A model generated the notes under the pieces. The model was given only the letters and a program-made list of their open reading frames with translations, made no database searches and had not been told where the DNA came from. Source: CAZIOH01 sp964540815 (GTDB lineage Bacteria > Myxococcota_A > Polyangia > Fen-1088). Taken from it: a stretch of 64,000 bases of DNA. The stretch covers positions 10,532 to 74,531 of the forward strand of contig CAZIOH010000023.1 of assembly GCA_964540815.1 (NCBI GenBank), given 5' to 3'. Positions 47,645 to 56,700 of the stretch are shown here, piece after piece; within the stretch, counting starts at the first letter, position 1, and each line of letters opens with the position of its first letter. Both the position numbers and the translations under genes were made by a program.

Positions 47645-50146
47645 GTGGTAAAGACGGGCGCCATGACTTTTCTGGAGGCGGCGCTCGAGATCCTGAAGCG
47701 CGAAGGTAAGCCTCTGCATTTCAAGGAGCTCACCGAGCGTGCGATGACGAAGAAGCTGTTGACCTTCGTCGGACGCACCCCCGAGCTCTCCATGCAGACG
47801 CAGTTGACGGCAGCGATCAAGAAAGCTCCGGGGAATCCGTTCGTCCGGGTGAAGCCCGGGACGTTCGGGCTCCTGCGCTATCCCGAGATGCCTCCGGAAG
47901 AGCCGACCAAGGCCGAGCCCGTCGCGGCGCCGGCCGGAGGGACGGCCAGGTCGGGGGCGGGTGGCGAGAAGTCCACCAGCGACAAGTCCTCGAGTCGGGC
48001 CAGTGACCGGCGCAAGGAGGACAGGGACGGCAAGGACGACAAACAGAACAAGGAGAACAAGGACGCCAAGGACACGCGTGCGCCGGAGGCGGAAGGCGAC
48101 GCCGAGCGCGGCCGTCGGCGACGGCGGCGTGGCGGACGCGGGGCGCGGGGAGCCACCGACGGTGAGGCCGATGCGGCCCCGGCGACGGCGCCCAAGACCG
48201 CGGGAGGCGTGGGCGCCTCCACCCGATCGTCTCGGTCGTCATCCTCCTCGGGCTCGGCCGAGACACATGGACGTCGCGGCGGAAGCGCGGGTGCCTCCAG
48301 CGGCACGGCGGGCTCGACCGCCGGTTCGACCTCGAGCGCCGCGGGCCGCGATGAGGAGCGGACCGAGGGCGTAGGGGGCGAGGCGCATGGGCAGGTGCGC
48401 ACCCATTCTCGGGATCGCGAGCTTGCACGGGAGCGCGAGCAGGCGCGAGAGCAGGCGATGGAGACATCGCGGGCGGAGGGTCAGAGCGACCATCCCGACG
48501 AGCACATGGACGAGCCGTCGGTCGGTGGGCTTTCGGCCGAGGCACGGGCCGCCGCTCTGGCCGAGACGGGCGTCCTCGAAGGGGATCAGGACGACGACGG
48601 CGAGGACGGCGACAACGAGACCGACGATGAGGCCGGAGATGACGGCGGGCTCGACGCCGACGCCGACCAGGAGTCGGGGGACGCCTTCGGCGAGCCAGCC
48701 AGGCGCGAGCCCGGCAGGAACGCGTCGGCGGCCACGGGTGCCTTCGGAGGCCGTGGCGATGCCGAGGCGGTGGGCGCCGGCGAGGACGATGACGAGGACA
48801 CCGAGAGCCAGACCGGTGTCGAGGGCCCTCCCGGCGGTACCGCATTCGGCGCGCGCCCTGGCGAGCGCGCGAGCAGCCCCGAGGGCGAGCTCGGCGCGGC
48901 GGAGGGCGAGGGCCCAGGCGAAGCCGGCGACGACGGTCCCGAAGGCGAGGGAGATGCCGCCCTGGGAGACGCCGGCGACGAATCCGCGCGCCGACGGCGG
49001 CGCCGGCGGCGTCGTCGTCGCGGGGGCAACGGCGAGGGACTTCCAGGCCAGCCAGGCCAGCTCGGTGAGGACCGCGCGACTGGCGGAGGCGGTGGCATCG
49101 GCGCGGGCGCGTTCGAGGGCGGTCCGTCCGGCGGCGGTCTGTCCGCAGACGCGAGCGACTCCCGAGGGCAAATCTCCGCCGGCGGCGGATCTTCGATGGG
49201 ATTCTCCGGCTCGGGCTCGACCTCCTCGGGCTTCTCGCCGGCGGCCGGCTCGGCATCGACCACCGGCACCTCGGCGGCCCTCGAGGGCAGCGGAGCTCCC
49301 GCGGGCGGAGCGACCTCGGTCGGCGGCGCGGCGGGGGCGGGTGGGACCGACGCCAACGGACAGTCCTCGGTGCGCAAGATCCTGGCGCCGATCGATGCCG
49401 CCATCGAGGTCCTGCGCGGACAGCCGCCGGGCCGCGGGGTCCATGTTCGACAGATCGCCGACAGCGCCATTCGCAAGCGACTGATTCACGGCGAGCCCAA
49501 CGAGGCCTGGCGGGTGGTGCGCACCGCGCTCGCGACCGAGGCCAAGCACCGCCTGCGCAATGGCATGCGACCGCGGGTTCGCTCGGCGGGCAGCGGGCTG
49601 TTCGCGCTCGCGCGTCGGCCGCCGGAGGCCGAGCTCGAGAAGGCCGAGCACGTGTTCGGCGAGGCCCGTCGCGCGCTCCGCGAGCGGACCATGGCGGCGC
49701 TCGAGAAACGCCTCGCCGAGTTGCCGCCCGGGGCGTTCGAGGCGCTGGCGCGGGTCCTCCTGCAGCGAGAGGGGTTCGGCCCCACGACCTTCGTCAAGCG
49801 GGTCGAAGGCACGATCTACGTCGAGGCCCTGCGCGGACGCGGGTCGCGGCCTTCCCGATGTCTCATCGCGCTGCGCTCGGGCGCCGCCTCGGCGGGGCGC
49901 CGGGCCATCGGCGAGCTGCGGGCCGGGATCCGGGCGCGCAACCAGGACGAAGGGGTGCTCATGCTCTGCGGGCGCCTGGCGGACGATGCCATCGCCGAGT
50001 GGAGGCAGCCTGGGCCGCCGCTCGAGATCGTGGACGGCGCCGCCCTGGCCGAGACCTGCGCCCGCCACGGGGTGGGCGTTCAGACCGCAACGGTGGTGGT
50101 GGACTTCGTGGACGGCGACTTCTTCGCCGAGCTCTCGGAAGGTTGA
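47645..50146 (+). CDS. HARE-HTH - disordered - HARE-HTH - Mrr-like fold protein
   Basis: An 833-residue protein (GTG 47645 with GGAG upstream; ATG 47663 alternative). Residues about 7-75 form a HARE-HTH winged helix (FLEAALEILKREGKPLHFKEL to FGLLRYPE), a domain known from ASXL1, RNA polymerase delta and restriction enzymes. Residues 80-570 are low-complexity (Ala/Gly/Ser/Glu/Asp) and include two Arg-Gly tracts (at about 48110-48150 and 48994-49030). A second HARE-HTH-like domain spans about 580-657 (APIDAAIEVLRGQPP to FALARR). Residues 663-822 resemble the Mrr-type restriction endonuclease fold (LPPGAFEALARVLLQREGF ... LEIVDGAALAETC), but the usual D...QxK residues appear absent. DNA-modification reading or chromatin binding is inferred. 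Confidence 0.7.
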   Translation: MVKTGAMTFLEAALEILKREGKPLHFKELTERAMTKKLLTFVGRTPELSMQTQLTAAIKKAPGNPFVRVKPGTFGLLRYPEMPPEEPTKAEPVAAPAGGTARSGAGGEKSTSDKSSSRASDRRKEDRDGKDDKQNKENKDAKDTRAPEAEGDAERGRRRRRRGGRGARGATDGEADAAPATAPKTAGGVGASTRSSRSSSSSGSAETHGRRGGSAGASSGTAGSTAGSTSSAAGRDEERTEGVGGEAHGQVRTHSRDRELAREREQAREQAMETSRAEGQSDHPDEHMDEPSVGGLSAEARAAALAETGVLEGDQDDDGEDGDNETDDEAGDDGGLDADADQESGDAFGEPARREPGRNASAATGAFGGRGDAEAVGAGEDDDEDTESQTGVEGPPGGTAFGARPGERASSPEGELGAAEGEGPGEAGDDGPEGEGDAALGDAGDESARRRRRRRRRRRGGNGEGLPGQPGQLGEDRATGGGGGIGAGAFEGGPSGGGLSADASDSRGQISAGGGSSMGFSGSGSTSSGFSPAAGSASTTGTSAALEGSGAPAGGATSVGGAAGAGGTDANGQSSVRKILAPIDAAIEVLRGQPPGRGVHVRQIADSAIRKRLIHGEPNEAWRVVRTALATEAKHRLRNGMRPRVRSAGSGLFALARRPPEAELEKAEHVFGEARRALRERTMAALEKRLAELPPGAFEALARVLLQREGFGPTTFVKRVEGTIYVEALRGRGSRPSRCLIALRSGAASAGRRAIGELRAGIRARNQDEGVLMLCGRLADDAIAEWRQPGPPLEIVDGAALAETCARHGVGVQTATVVVDFVDGDFFAELSEG

Positions 50147-50168
50147 GCTGAGCTGAGCTGAGCCGAGC
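50144..50168 (+). repeat. TGAGC pentanucleotide tandem repeat before lipB
   Basis: Four TGAGC units plus a CGAGC unit. The first overlaps the stop codon of the upstream gene. The lipB start GTG is only 4 bp beyond the last unit. Unit number would set the spacing between stop and start. Confidence 0.65.
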
Positions 50169-50171
50169 GGA

Positions 50172-51047
50172 GTGAGTCGAGTCGGTCTGGACGGGCGGAT
50201 CCCGGCGGGCGCGTGGAGCTGGCTCGGGCGGGCGCCGTTCGCCGAGACGGCCGAGCTGCAAGAGCGCCTGCGCCGCGCGCAGCTCGCCGGAGCGGCCGGC
50301 GACACCCTGCTCGTGCTCGAGCACGATCCGGTGATCACGCTCGGGCGGGCGGCCGACCCCGCCCATGTGCTCGCGTCCGCCGACGAGCTGGCGCGCGACG
50401 GCATCGCGGTGGCGCGGGCGACCCGGGGCGGCGACGTGACCTACCACGGGCCGGGGCAGATCGTGGCCTACCCGGTGGTGCGGCTGCGGTCCGGGGTGCG
50501 GGCCCACGTGCGCGCGATGGCGGCGGCGATCCTCGATCTTCTGGGGGACTGGGGCATCGAGGGCCACTATCGCGACGACGCGCCAGGGGTGTGGGTCACG
50601 CGCGACGGGCGCCCGGCGAAGATCGCGGCCTTCGGCATCAACGTCCATCACCGGATCGCCGTGCACGGGCTGGCCTTCAATCTGTGTCCTCGCCTCGATC
50701 ACTTCGCCCGCATCGTGCCCTGCGGTCTGACCGGGGTGGCCGTCACGTCGGTGGCCGAGCTCCTCTCGGAGCGCGGCGCCTCCGCCTGCGCCTCCGCTTC
50801 TGCCTCTGCCTTTGCCTCCACCTCCAGCTCTGCCTCTGTCTCTGCTTCTGCCTGTGGCTCCGTCTCCACCTCCGCCTCGACCTCCACCAGCCCGACAACC
50901 TCCACTGGATCGGCTGCCGACGAATGGCCGACGCCGTTCACCTCGGCCGAGCGGCTGGCGCGCGCGCTCGGCGAGCGACTCGGGATCGCGTTTCGACGCA
51001 CGACCGACCCAACGGAATTGCTTTGCAAGACAACATCCCTAGAATGA
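50172..51047 (+). CDS. lipB: lipoyl(octanoyl) transferase LipB
   Basis: Moves octanoyl from acyl carrier protein onto lipoyl domains. The 291-residue protein (GTG 50172) contains RGGDVTYHGPGQIVAYPVV, the catalytic Lys region KIAAFGINVHH and the catalytic Cys in RIVPCGLTGVAVTS. Family members are about 210-250 residues; the extra is a Ser/Ala/Thr tract near residues 200-250 coded by a degenerate TCTGCC/TCCACC repeat at 50776-50915. Its last domain then continues to SAERLARALGERLGI. The start follows a TGAGC repeat. Confidence 0.93.
   Translation: MSRVGLDGRIPAGAWSWLGRAPFAETAELQERLRRAQLAGAAGDTLLVLEHDPVITLGRAADPAHVLASADELARDGIAVARATRGGDVTYHGPGQIVAYPVVRLRSGVRAHVRAMAAAILDLLGDWGIEGHYRDDAPGVWVTRDGRPAKIAAFGINVHHRIAVHGLAFNLCPRLDHFARIVPCGLTGVAVTSVAELLSERGASACASASASAFASTSSSASVSASACGSVSTSASTSTSPTTSTGSAADEWPTPFTSAERLARALGERLGIAFRRTTDPTELLCKTTSLE
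50776..50915 (+). repeat. serine-coding repeat tract in lipB
   Basis: A degenerate six-base repeat (TCTGCC, TCCGCC, TCCACC types) in frame with lipB, coding a Ser/Ala/Thr-rich insert that is absent from typical LipB. Confidence 0.6.
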
Positions 51048-51054
51048 ATTGGGC

Positions 51055-52209
51055 GTGCATTCACAAGCTGGCCTGGCTCGAATCGTCGTGGCGTACAACC
51101 GAGACTTCGAGAACGCCGAGGCAGATCCCGAGAACCGAGCGCGCGAGGACGTCGAGAACGTCGCGACCCACCTGACGGCCCGGCTCGCAGCCCGCGGCTA
51201 CGAGGCCATTCCGCTCGGGGTCTACGACGATCTCGCCGAGACCCTGGCCGAGATTCGTCACCTCGCGCCCGATGTGGTCTTCAACCTCTGCGAGTCGATC
51301 TCGGGCGACAGCCGCTTCGAGCCCCTCTTGCCGATGCTGCTCGAGAAGGAGGGGATCGCCTACACTGGCTCGCCGCCGCTCTCGCTGTCGATGGCGGTGC
51401 ACAAGCCCAAGGCCAAGGAGATCCTGCGCGCGCGCGGCGTGCCCACGCCCGACTCCTTCGCCACCAGCCACGCCGACCCTCAGCCTGGCCCCCAGCGCTG
51501 GACCGAGCTGCCGTTTCCGCTGATCGTCAAGCCGGCCCGCGAGGATGCCTCGGTCGGGATCTACAAGGAGTCGGTGGTGCGCGACGCGACCGCGCTCGGC
51601 GCGCGCATCGCCCACGTGCTCTCCCAGTACCGCCAGCCGGCGCTGGTCGAGCAGTACATCGAAGGCCGCGAGGTCTACGCCTCGCTGCTCGCCGATTCCT
51701 CCGGCGAGCCCCAGGTCCTGCCGCTCTACGAGATCGATTTCTCGGGCCTGCCCCCGTCGCATCCGCGCATCGTCTCGTTCGAAGGCAAGTGGGTGGAGAC
51801 CTCGCCCGAGTATGCGGGCACCAAGCCGGTGCGCTGTGAGCTGCCGGAGGACGTGCGGGCCCGGGTCGCGGCCACCGCCCGGGCCGCCTTCACCGCCCTC
51901 GAGCTGCGGGACTACGGTCGGGTGGACATGCGCCTCGGCAACGACGGGATACCCTACGTGATCGACGTCAACCCGAACTGCGATCTCTCTCACCAGGCGG
52001 GGGGCTTCGCCCGCGCGGCGCAGGCGGCCGGACTCACCTATGATGACTTGATCCTGCGAATCCTCCAACAGGCGCTAATACGAAAACATGATGCGGATAC
52101 GATACCCCTCGCGATCCGATCGCGACGGCATCGCCGCCCTGATCCGGCGGGGACCGTTTCGACCGGAGGAGATCGCCTGCGCTCTCGAACTACTGGACGC
52201 AGCGGTTAG
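51055..52209 (+). CDS. ATP-grasp ligase related to D-Ala-D-Ala ligase
   Basis: Forms an amide or ester bond by carboxylate phosphorylation. The protein (about 384 residues from GTG 51055; TTG 51049 possible) contains VFNLCESISGDSRFEPLLPMLLE and AYTGSPPLSLSMAVHKPKAKEIL of the N-terminal domains. The ATP-grasp core follows, with IVKPAREDASVGIYKES, VEQYIEGREVYASLL and the metal-binding VIDVNPNCDL. The substrate is unknown; D-Ala-D-Ala ligase proper usually has a different C-terminal Glu/Asn motif. Its 3' end overlaps the GNAT gene by 122 bp. This could mean a frameshift in the assembly, or an out-of-frame C-terminal tail of about 35 residues beyond the usual end. Alternatively, the two may be translated as an overlapping pair. 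Confidence 0.8.
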   Translation: MHSQAGLARIVVAYNRDFENAEADPENRAREDVENVATHLTARLAARGYEAIPLGVYDDLAETLAEIRHLAPDVVFNLCESISGDSRFEPLLPMLLEKEGIAYTGSPPLSLSMAVHKPKAKEILRARGVPTPDSFATSHADPQPGPQRWTELPFPLIVKPAREDASVGIYKESVVRDATALGARIAHVLSQYRQPALVEQYIEGREVYASLLADSSGEPQVLPLYEIDFSGLPPSHPRIVSFEGKWVETSPEYAGTKPVRCELPEDVRARVAATARAAFTALELRDYGRVDMRLGNDGIPYVIDVNPNCDLSHQAGGFARAAQAAGLTYDDLILRILQQALIRKHDADTIPLAIRSRRHRRPDPAGTVSTGGDRLRSRTTGRSG

Positions 52210-52567
52210 CCGCACCGACACCTACGAGGCCCTCCTCAGTGAGGATGCGGTCACGTCGACGCCGCTCGCCTACGCGTGCTTCGGCGCTACCCCCATGACC
52301 GAGGCGACCTTCGATCTCTACTGGATCGCCGTCGCGCCCGAGCACCAGGGCCGAGGCCTCGGCCGCGCGCTCCTCGCCCACCTCGAGGAGCAGCTCACCC
52401 GACGGGGCGCGCGCACCCTGCGCATCGAGACCTCGAGCCTCGAGGGCGCGGGCGGGGCGGCCCGCTTCTACGCCCGGCAAGGGTTTTCGGAGGTCGGCCG
52501 GATCGACGACTTCTACCGGATGGGCGATCACCTGCTCACCTTTGCCAAGCGCCTGGCCCCGGCATGA
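52088..52567 (+). CDS. GNAT family N-acetyltransferase
   Basis: Acetyl-CoA-dependent acetylase of 159 residues. It begins MMRIRYPSRSDRDGIAALI and has the GNAT motif A VAPEHQGRGLGRALLAHL (acetyl-CoA pyrophosphate binding) followed by ARFYARQGFSEVGRIDDFY, a typical C-terminal half. It starts inside the preceding ATP-grasp gene (+1 or -1 frame relative to it) and overlaps the next gene by 4 bp. It likely acts on the same small molecule or peptide as the ligase; this is an inference. Confidence 0.85.
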   Translation: MMRIRYPSRSDRDGIAALIRRGPFRPEEIACALELLDAAVSRTDTYEALLSEDAVTSTPLAYACFGATPMTEATFDLYWIAVAPEHQGRGLGRALLAHLEEQLTRRGARTLRIETSSLEGAGGAARFYARQGFSEVGRIDDFYRMGDHLLTFAKRLAPA

Positions 52568-53586
52568 GTCCCCCTCGGCCGGTTCCGCGGTTCGGGGGCA
52601 CGAGCACGGCGCTGCCCCTCGATGCTCGGATAATGGCCGTCCCGTTCCTGCCCGTTGTGTCCTTGACCGTTCTCACCTTGGTCGTCACGGGGGTCTTTGC
52701 CTGTCGCCGGGGTCGGTCGACCGGAGCCGAGGGATCGCCGCTCCCCCGTGCTCCCCTCGTCCTCGGCCACATCGAGGTGGTGGCCGCCCCCGAAGGCGAC
52801 GGGCGGGTGGCGCTCGACACCGAGGCCCTCGCGCAGGTCATCGCGGCTCGCCTGCGTGCCTCCGGGCTCTTGCGCGCGTCGCCGCCCTCCGACGCGGCGG
52901 CGGGGCCCGAAGGGGTGGAGGGCGGCACCGCCGAGGTGCGGGTCTTCGCGCGCGTCACCGCCGAGGTGATCGAGGTGCCCCCGAAGGCCAAGGTCCGAGT
53001 GTCCGCGGCCCTGCAGCTCGACACCCGCCCGTCCGATGTCCCAGGGGCGCTCGCCGAGCAACTGGCGGGCTCGGGGGAGGGCGAGCTCGTCACGGCCGCG
53101 GCCCGGGCCGACCGCAGCGCCGCGGCCGAGCGCATCGCCGAGCGGACGGTGTCGGATCTGCTCGACGCCTACCTCGGGCGGGCCCGCCTCGAGATCGCCT
53201 CAGCCGACGAGCTGCACGCGCTCCTGGCCCGCGACAATCCGCTGCGGGAAGAGGCCATTCGACAGGTGGGGGTTCGCCAGCTCCGCAGCGAGACGCCGCG
53301 CCTGCTCGAGCTCCTGCGGGACGACAGCGAGGCGGTGCGCGACGCCGCCCTCGGCGCGCTGCTGGCGATGCGCGAGCCGCGCGCGGTCCATGCGTTGACG
53401 CAGTCCCGCTCGATGAAGGACCGGAGGGAGATGCGCAAGATCCTGGATGCGCTCGCCACCCTCGGTGGCGCCGAGGCCCTCGACTATCTTAGCTTCGTGG
53501 CGGAGGGGCATTCGGACGAGGAGATCCGCACCATGGCCGCGGAGGCGCGGGATCGCCTGATGCGCCACCTCGACGCCGGACGCTGA
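52564..53586 (+). CDS. exported HEAT-repeat lipoprotein-like protein
   Basis: A 340-residue protein from ATG 52564, overlapping the GNAT stop (ATGA). ATG 52633 would start a signal with lipobox VFAC (MAVPFLPVVSLTVLTLVVTGVFAC) and is a plausible alternative start. Residues about 60-170 have a beta/alpha module (IEVVAAPEGDGRV ... ALAEQLAGSGEGE). The last third is two or three HEAT/PBS repeats (EAVRDAALGALLAMREPRAVHAL). It closes a cluster of three small genes. Function unknown; the HEAT end may bind a partner. Confidence 0.7.
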   Translation: MSPPRPVPRFGGTSTALPLDARIMAVPFLPVVSLTVLTLVVTGVFACRRGRSTGAEGSPLPRAPLVLGHIEVVAAPEGDGRVALDTEALAQVIAARLRASGLLRASPPSDAAAGPEGVEGGTAEVRVFARVTAEVIEVPPKAKVRVSAALQLDTRPSDVPGALAEQLAGSGEGELVTAAARADRSAAAERIAERTVSDLLDAYLGRARLEIASADELHALLARDNPLREEAIRQVGVRQLRSETPRLLELLRDDSEAVRDAALGALLAMREPRAVHALTQSRSMKDRREMRKILDALATLGGAEALDYLSFVAEGHSDEEIRTMAAEARDRLMRHLDAGR

Positions 53587-53733
53587 GGAAAGCCGAGCCC
53601 CCCCTTCCGATCTCGTCCGCTCGCCCCGCTTCGCGGAGGGGAGGGGACAGGAGAGGAGGGTTGGCTCGGGCTCACTGCTGCCAACCCAGCAAATGGATGT
53701 CGAATTTCGCTTTATTTCCGTTAGTATAGAAGG

Positions 53734-56700
53734 GTGGAAGTCGCCAATTCAGTTGGCAGGGCGCCGGCGGGGCGGGGCGGGCAGGCCCCCGATGCGGGGG
53801 CCGAGCGGATCATCGGGGCCTACCGTCTCGGGCCGCGCCTCGGCGCCGGCTCGGAAGGTGAGCTCTTCGCCGCCACCGCGCTCGGCGCCGGCCGGGTCGA
53901 TCAGCCCGCCTTCGCGCTCAAGCTCTTTCATGCCCTCTCGGCCGCCACCGAGACCCGTGTGCGCCGGGAATACGAGCGCCTGAGCGGGCTCGATCACCCG
54001 GGCATCGTCAAGCCCGTCGATCTCGGACGCGCCGCCGACGGGCGCCTGTACCTGGTCACGGAGCTGGTGGAGGGCGCCTCCATCGCGGCGCTGGCGGAGC
54101 GGCGCGACCGCGATCGCGAGGAGGGGCAGCGGGAGGGGAAGCAAGAGGAGAAACAGGAGGCGGTGGACCACGGACCGACCGCGGCGGTGGAGGGGTTCGT
54201 GCGCGTGGCCCGCGACGTGACCGACGCGCTCGCGTACCTGCACGGGCGCGGCGTGATCCACGGCGATCTCTCGCCCGCCAACGTCCGGCTGACCCCCGCG
54301 ACTGGAGCCCCCGGGGTCCTGCGCGCGGTCCTGGTGGACTTCGGCGCGCTTGGCGGAGGAGGGCTCGGGATCGGCCGGGGCAGCGCCAGCACCGGGGGGG
54401 CGAGCGGAACGCTCGGGTTCGCGGCGCCCGAGGCGCTGGTGGGCAGCGTCGGGCCTGCGAGCGATCTCTTCAGCCTCGGCGCGACCTTGTTCTTCGCCTG
54501 GACCGGCCAGGCCCCGTTCGGCGTCGGCGCTCCCTCGCTGCAGCGCTTGCTGTCGTCGTCGGCCACGGTGCCGCCGCTCGCCTCCCTGCGCGCGGGACTG
54601 CCGGCAGGCTGGGACAAGCTGCTCGGCGATCTGCTGGCGCGCGATCCCGGTCAGCGCCCGAGCTCGGCGCGCGTGGTCCTGAAGCGCATCGATGATCTCG
54701 CGACCGCGGCGCTCCGGCGGATCGACGAGTCGGCCGTCTTGCCACCGTTCCCCGCGGGCGATCCCCTGGCGGGGGCCTTCGTCGGGCGGCGGCGCGAGCG
54801 GACACGGATCGCCGATCTCGTCGATGCGCTCGAGGCTGGCGGCGCCGACCGCGAGCGCCCGGGAGCAGCGGGGGTGGGGGTGGCGGTGATCGCGGTGGCG
54901 GGCGCCGAAGGCATGGGCCGGCGCACCCTGATTCGCGCCGCCCTCCGCGAAGCCGCGCTCCGTCGCCTGTCCCGGCGCGGGGCCTCCCTCGAGATCTTCG
55001 AGGGGAGCGTCTCGGAGCTCGAGGCGTTCCTCGACGCGCGCCCGGAACCGCCCGAGCCCGCGCCAGCCGAACCCGCGGCGCGGTGGTCGTCGGTCGAGAG
55101 CTCCGATCCGGTTCGCGGCGAGGAGCGTCGCTTCGTGCGGATCGCCGATCGCCTGGATGCCCGGGTGGCCTCCTTGCCGCTCGCGGTGGTGCTCGATCCC
55201 GGCGCCGAGAGCTCGTCCCTCGCGCGCGTGCTGGCGGGCGGGCCGGCTTCGCGGCGCTGGCTGGTCGTGCTCCCCACCGTGGCGCCGCTCGGGGCCTTTG
55301 CCGGCCTCGATCTCGTGCTCGGCCCCCTCGGACTGCCCGATGCGCAGGCGCTGCTGACGCACGCCACCGACGGCGAGGCCCCGTCGGAGCTGGCCGAGCG
55401 GCTCCTCCGGCTCTCGGGTGGCTCCCCCGCCGTGCTGGCCGCGGTCGCCCGGCAATGGATCGTCGCGAGCCGCGCCGGGGATCTCCGGCTCCCTTCGGAG
55501 GCCGGGGCGGGGCTCGATGGCCTCCTCGCCCGTTCCTTCTCCGGGCTGCCGACGGACGTGCGGCAGACGGTGGCCCGCGTCTTCCTGTCGCAAGGAGACC
55601 TGGCAGGCGCCGCGGGCGACGTGGCGATCGCCGCGCTGGATGGCGCCCGCGCCGCGGGCTGGCTGGTCGACGGGGTCGAGCCGCCGCGGCTTCCGAGCAA
55701 CGCCCACGCACGCGCGGTCGAGGCGGCGCTGGGGGAGCCCGATCTGCGCCCGCTCGCCCTCGACATCGTGGGGCGGGCGGCCGGCCAAACCGTGCCCGGC
55801 CGCAGCGACACCGAGAGCGCCCGCCGCGCCTCTTGCCTGAGGGCCCTCGGGCGGAGGGAGGAGGCGGCGCGCGCCTTCCGGCTGGCGGCGGCCTCGGCGG
55901 TGGCCGGGCAGAACCTGCACTCCGAGCGGGCCGTGGCCTGGCTCGAGGAGGCCCTGCAGCTCGACCCGGCCGAGCTCCCGGCGGACGCGTGCGCCTTCCT
56001 GGTTGCCGCGCTCGCCGTCCAGGGTCACACCGGGCGTGCGCTGGCGCGCCTGGATGCGACCCTCGCACGCGGCCAGCTCTCGGCCGACGACCGCCTGCGG
56101 TTGAGAGAGCGCAAGGCATGGTTGCTGGCGCGCGCCGGACAGCCCGCCGATGGGTTCGAGGAGCTGTCGCTGGCCTGGGCGGGCACGGCCGGGGATCCCG
56201 CGATCACGTCGGCGACCGCGCGCCTGGTCCGGGCCAGGCTCGCGCGTCTGCTGCTCGGGCTCGGGCGCTTCGATGAGGCGAGCCGCCTCGCCACCGAGAC
56301 GCTCGAAGCCGAATTCGGCGCCGAATCCGGCTCCGATCTCGGCTCCGCCCGCGACCGCCCGGGCCTGGCGCTGGAGACGCTCGGAGAGACGTTGATCCTG
56401 GCCGAGGCGTATGCCGGAAACCTCGCGGCCGCGCGAACGCGGCACCGCCAGTTTTGCGCCGAGCACACTGGCTTTCCCGCTGCCCGCGCCGCTTACCTCG
56501 GCGCCTTCATCGAGCACCTCGCCGGGGCGCTCGACGAGGCCATCGCCCGTTACCGCCTGGCGCTGGCGCTCTCCGAGCGGCTCGACGATCCACACACCCG
56601 GGCGGCCATCGCGCTCAACCTCGGTGCGCTCGCCGCCGAGGCGGGACGCTACGAGGAGGCCCTCGCCACCCAGGATCGCGCGATCCGCGAGCTCGGCCGG

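Noticed and set aside
53734..54720. Kinase domain as an inactive pseudokinase
   Set aside because: The Lys of the ALK motif, the HGD Asp, Asn and DFG are all present. Only the Arg and Lys of HRDLK differ, as in many active myxobacterial kinases.
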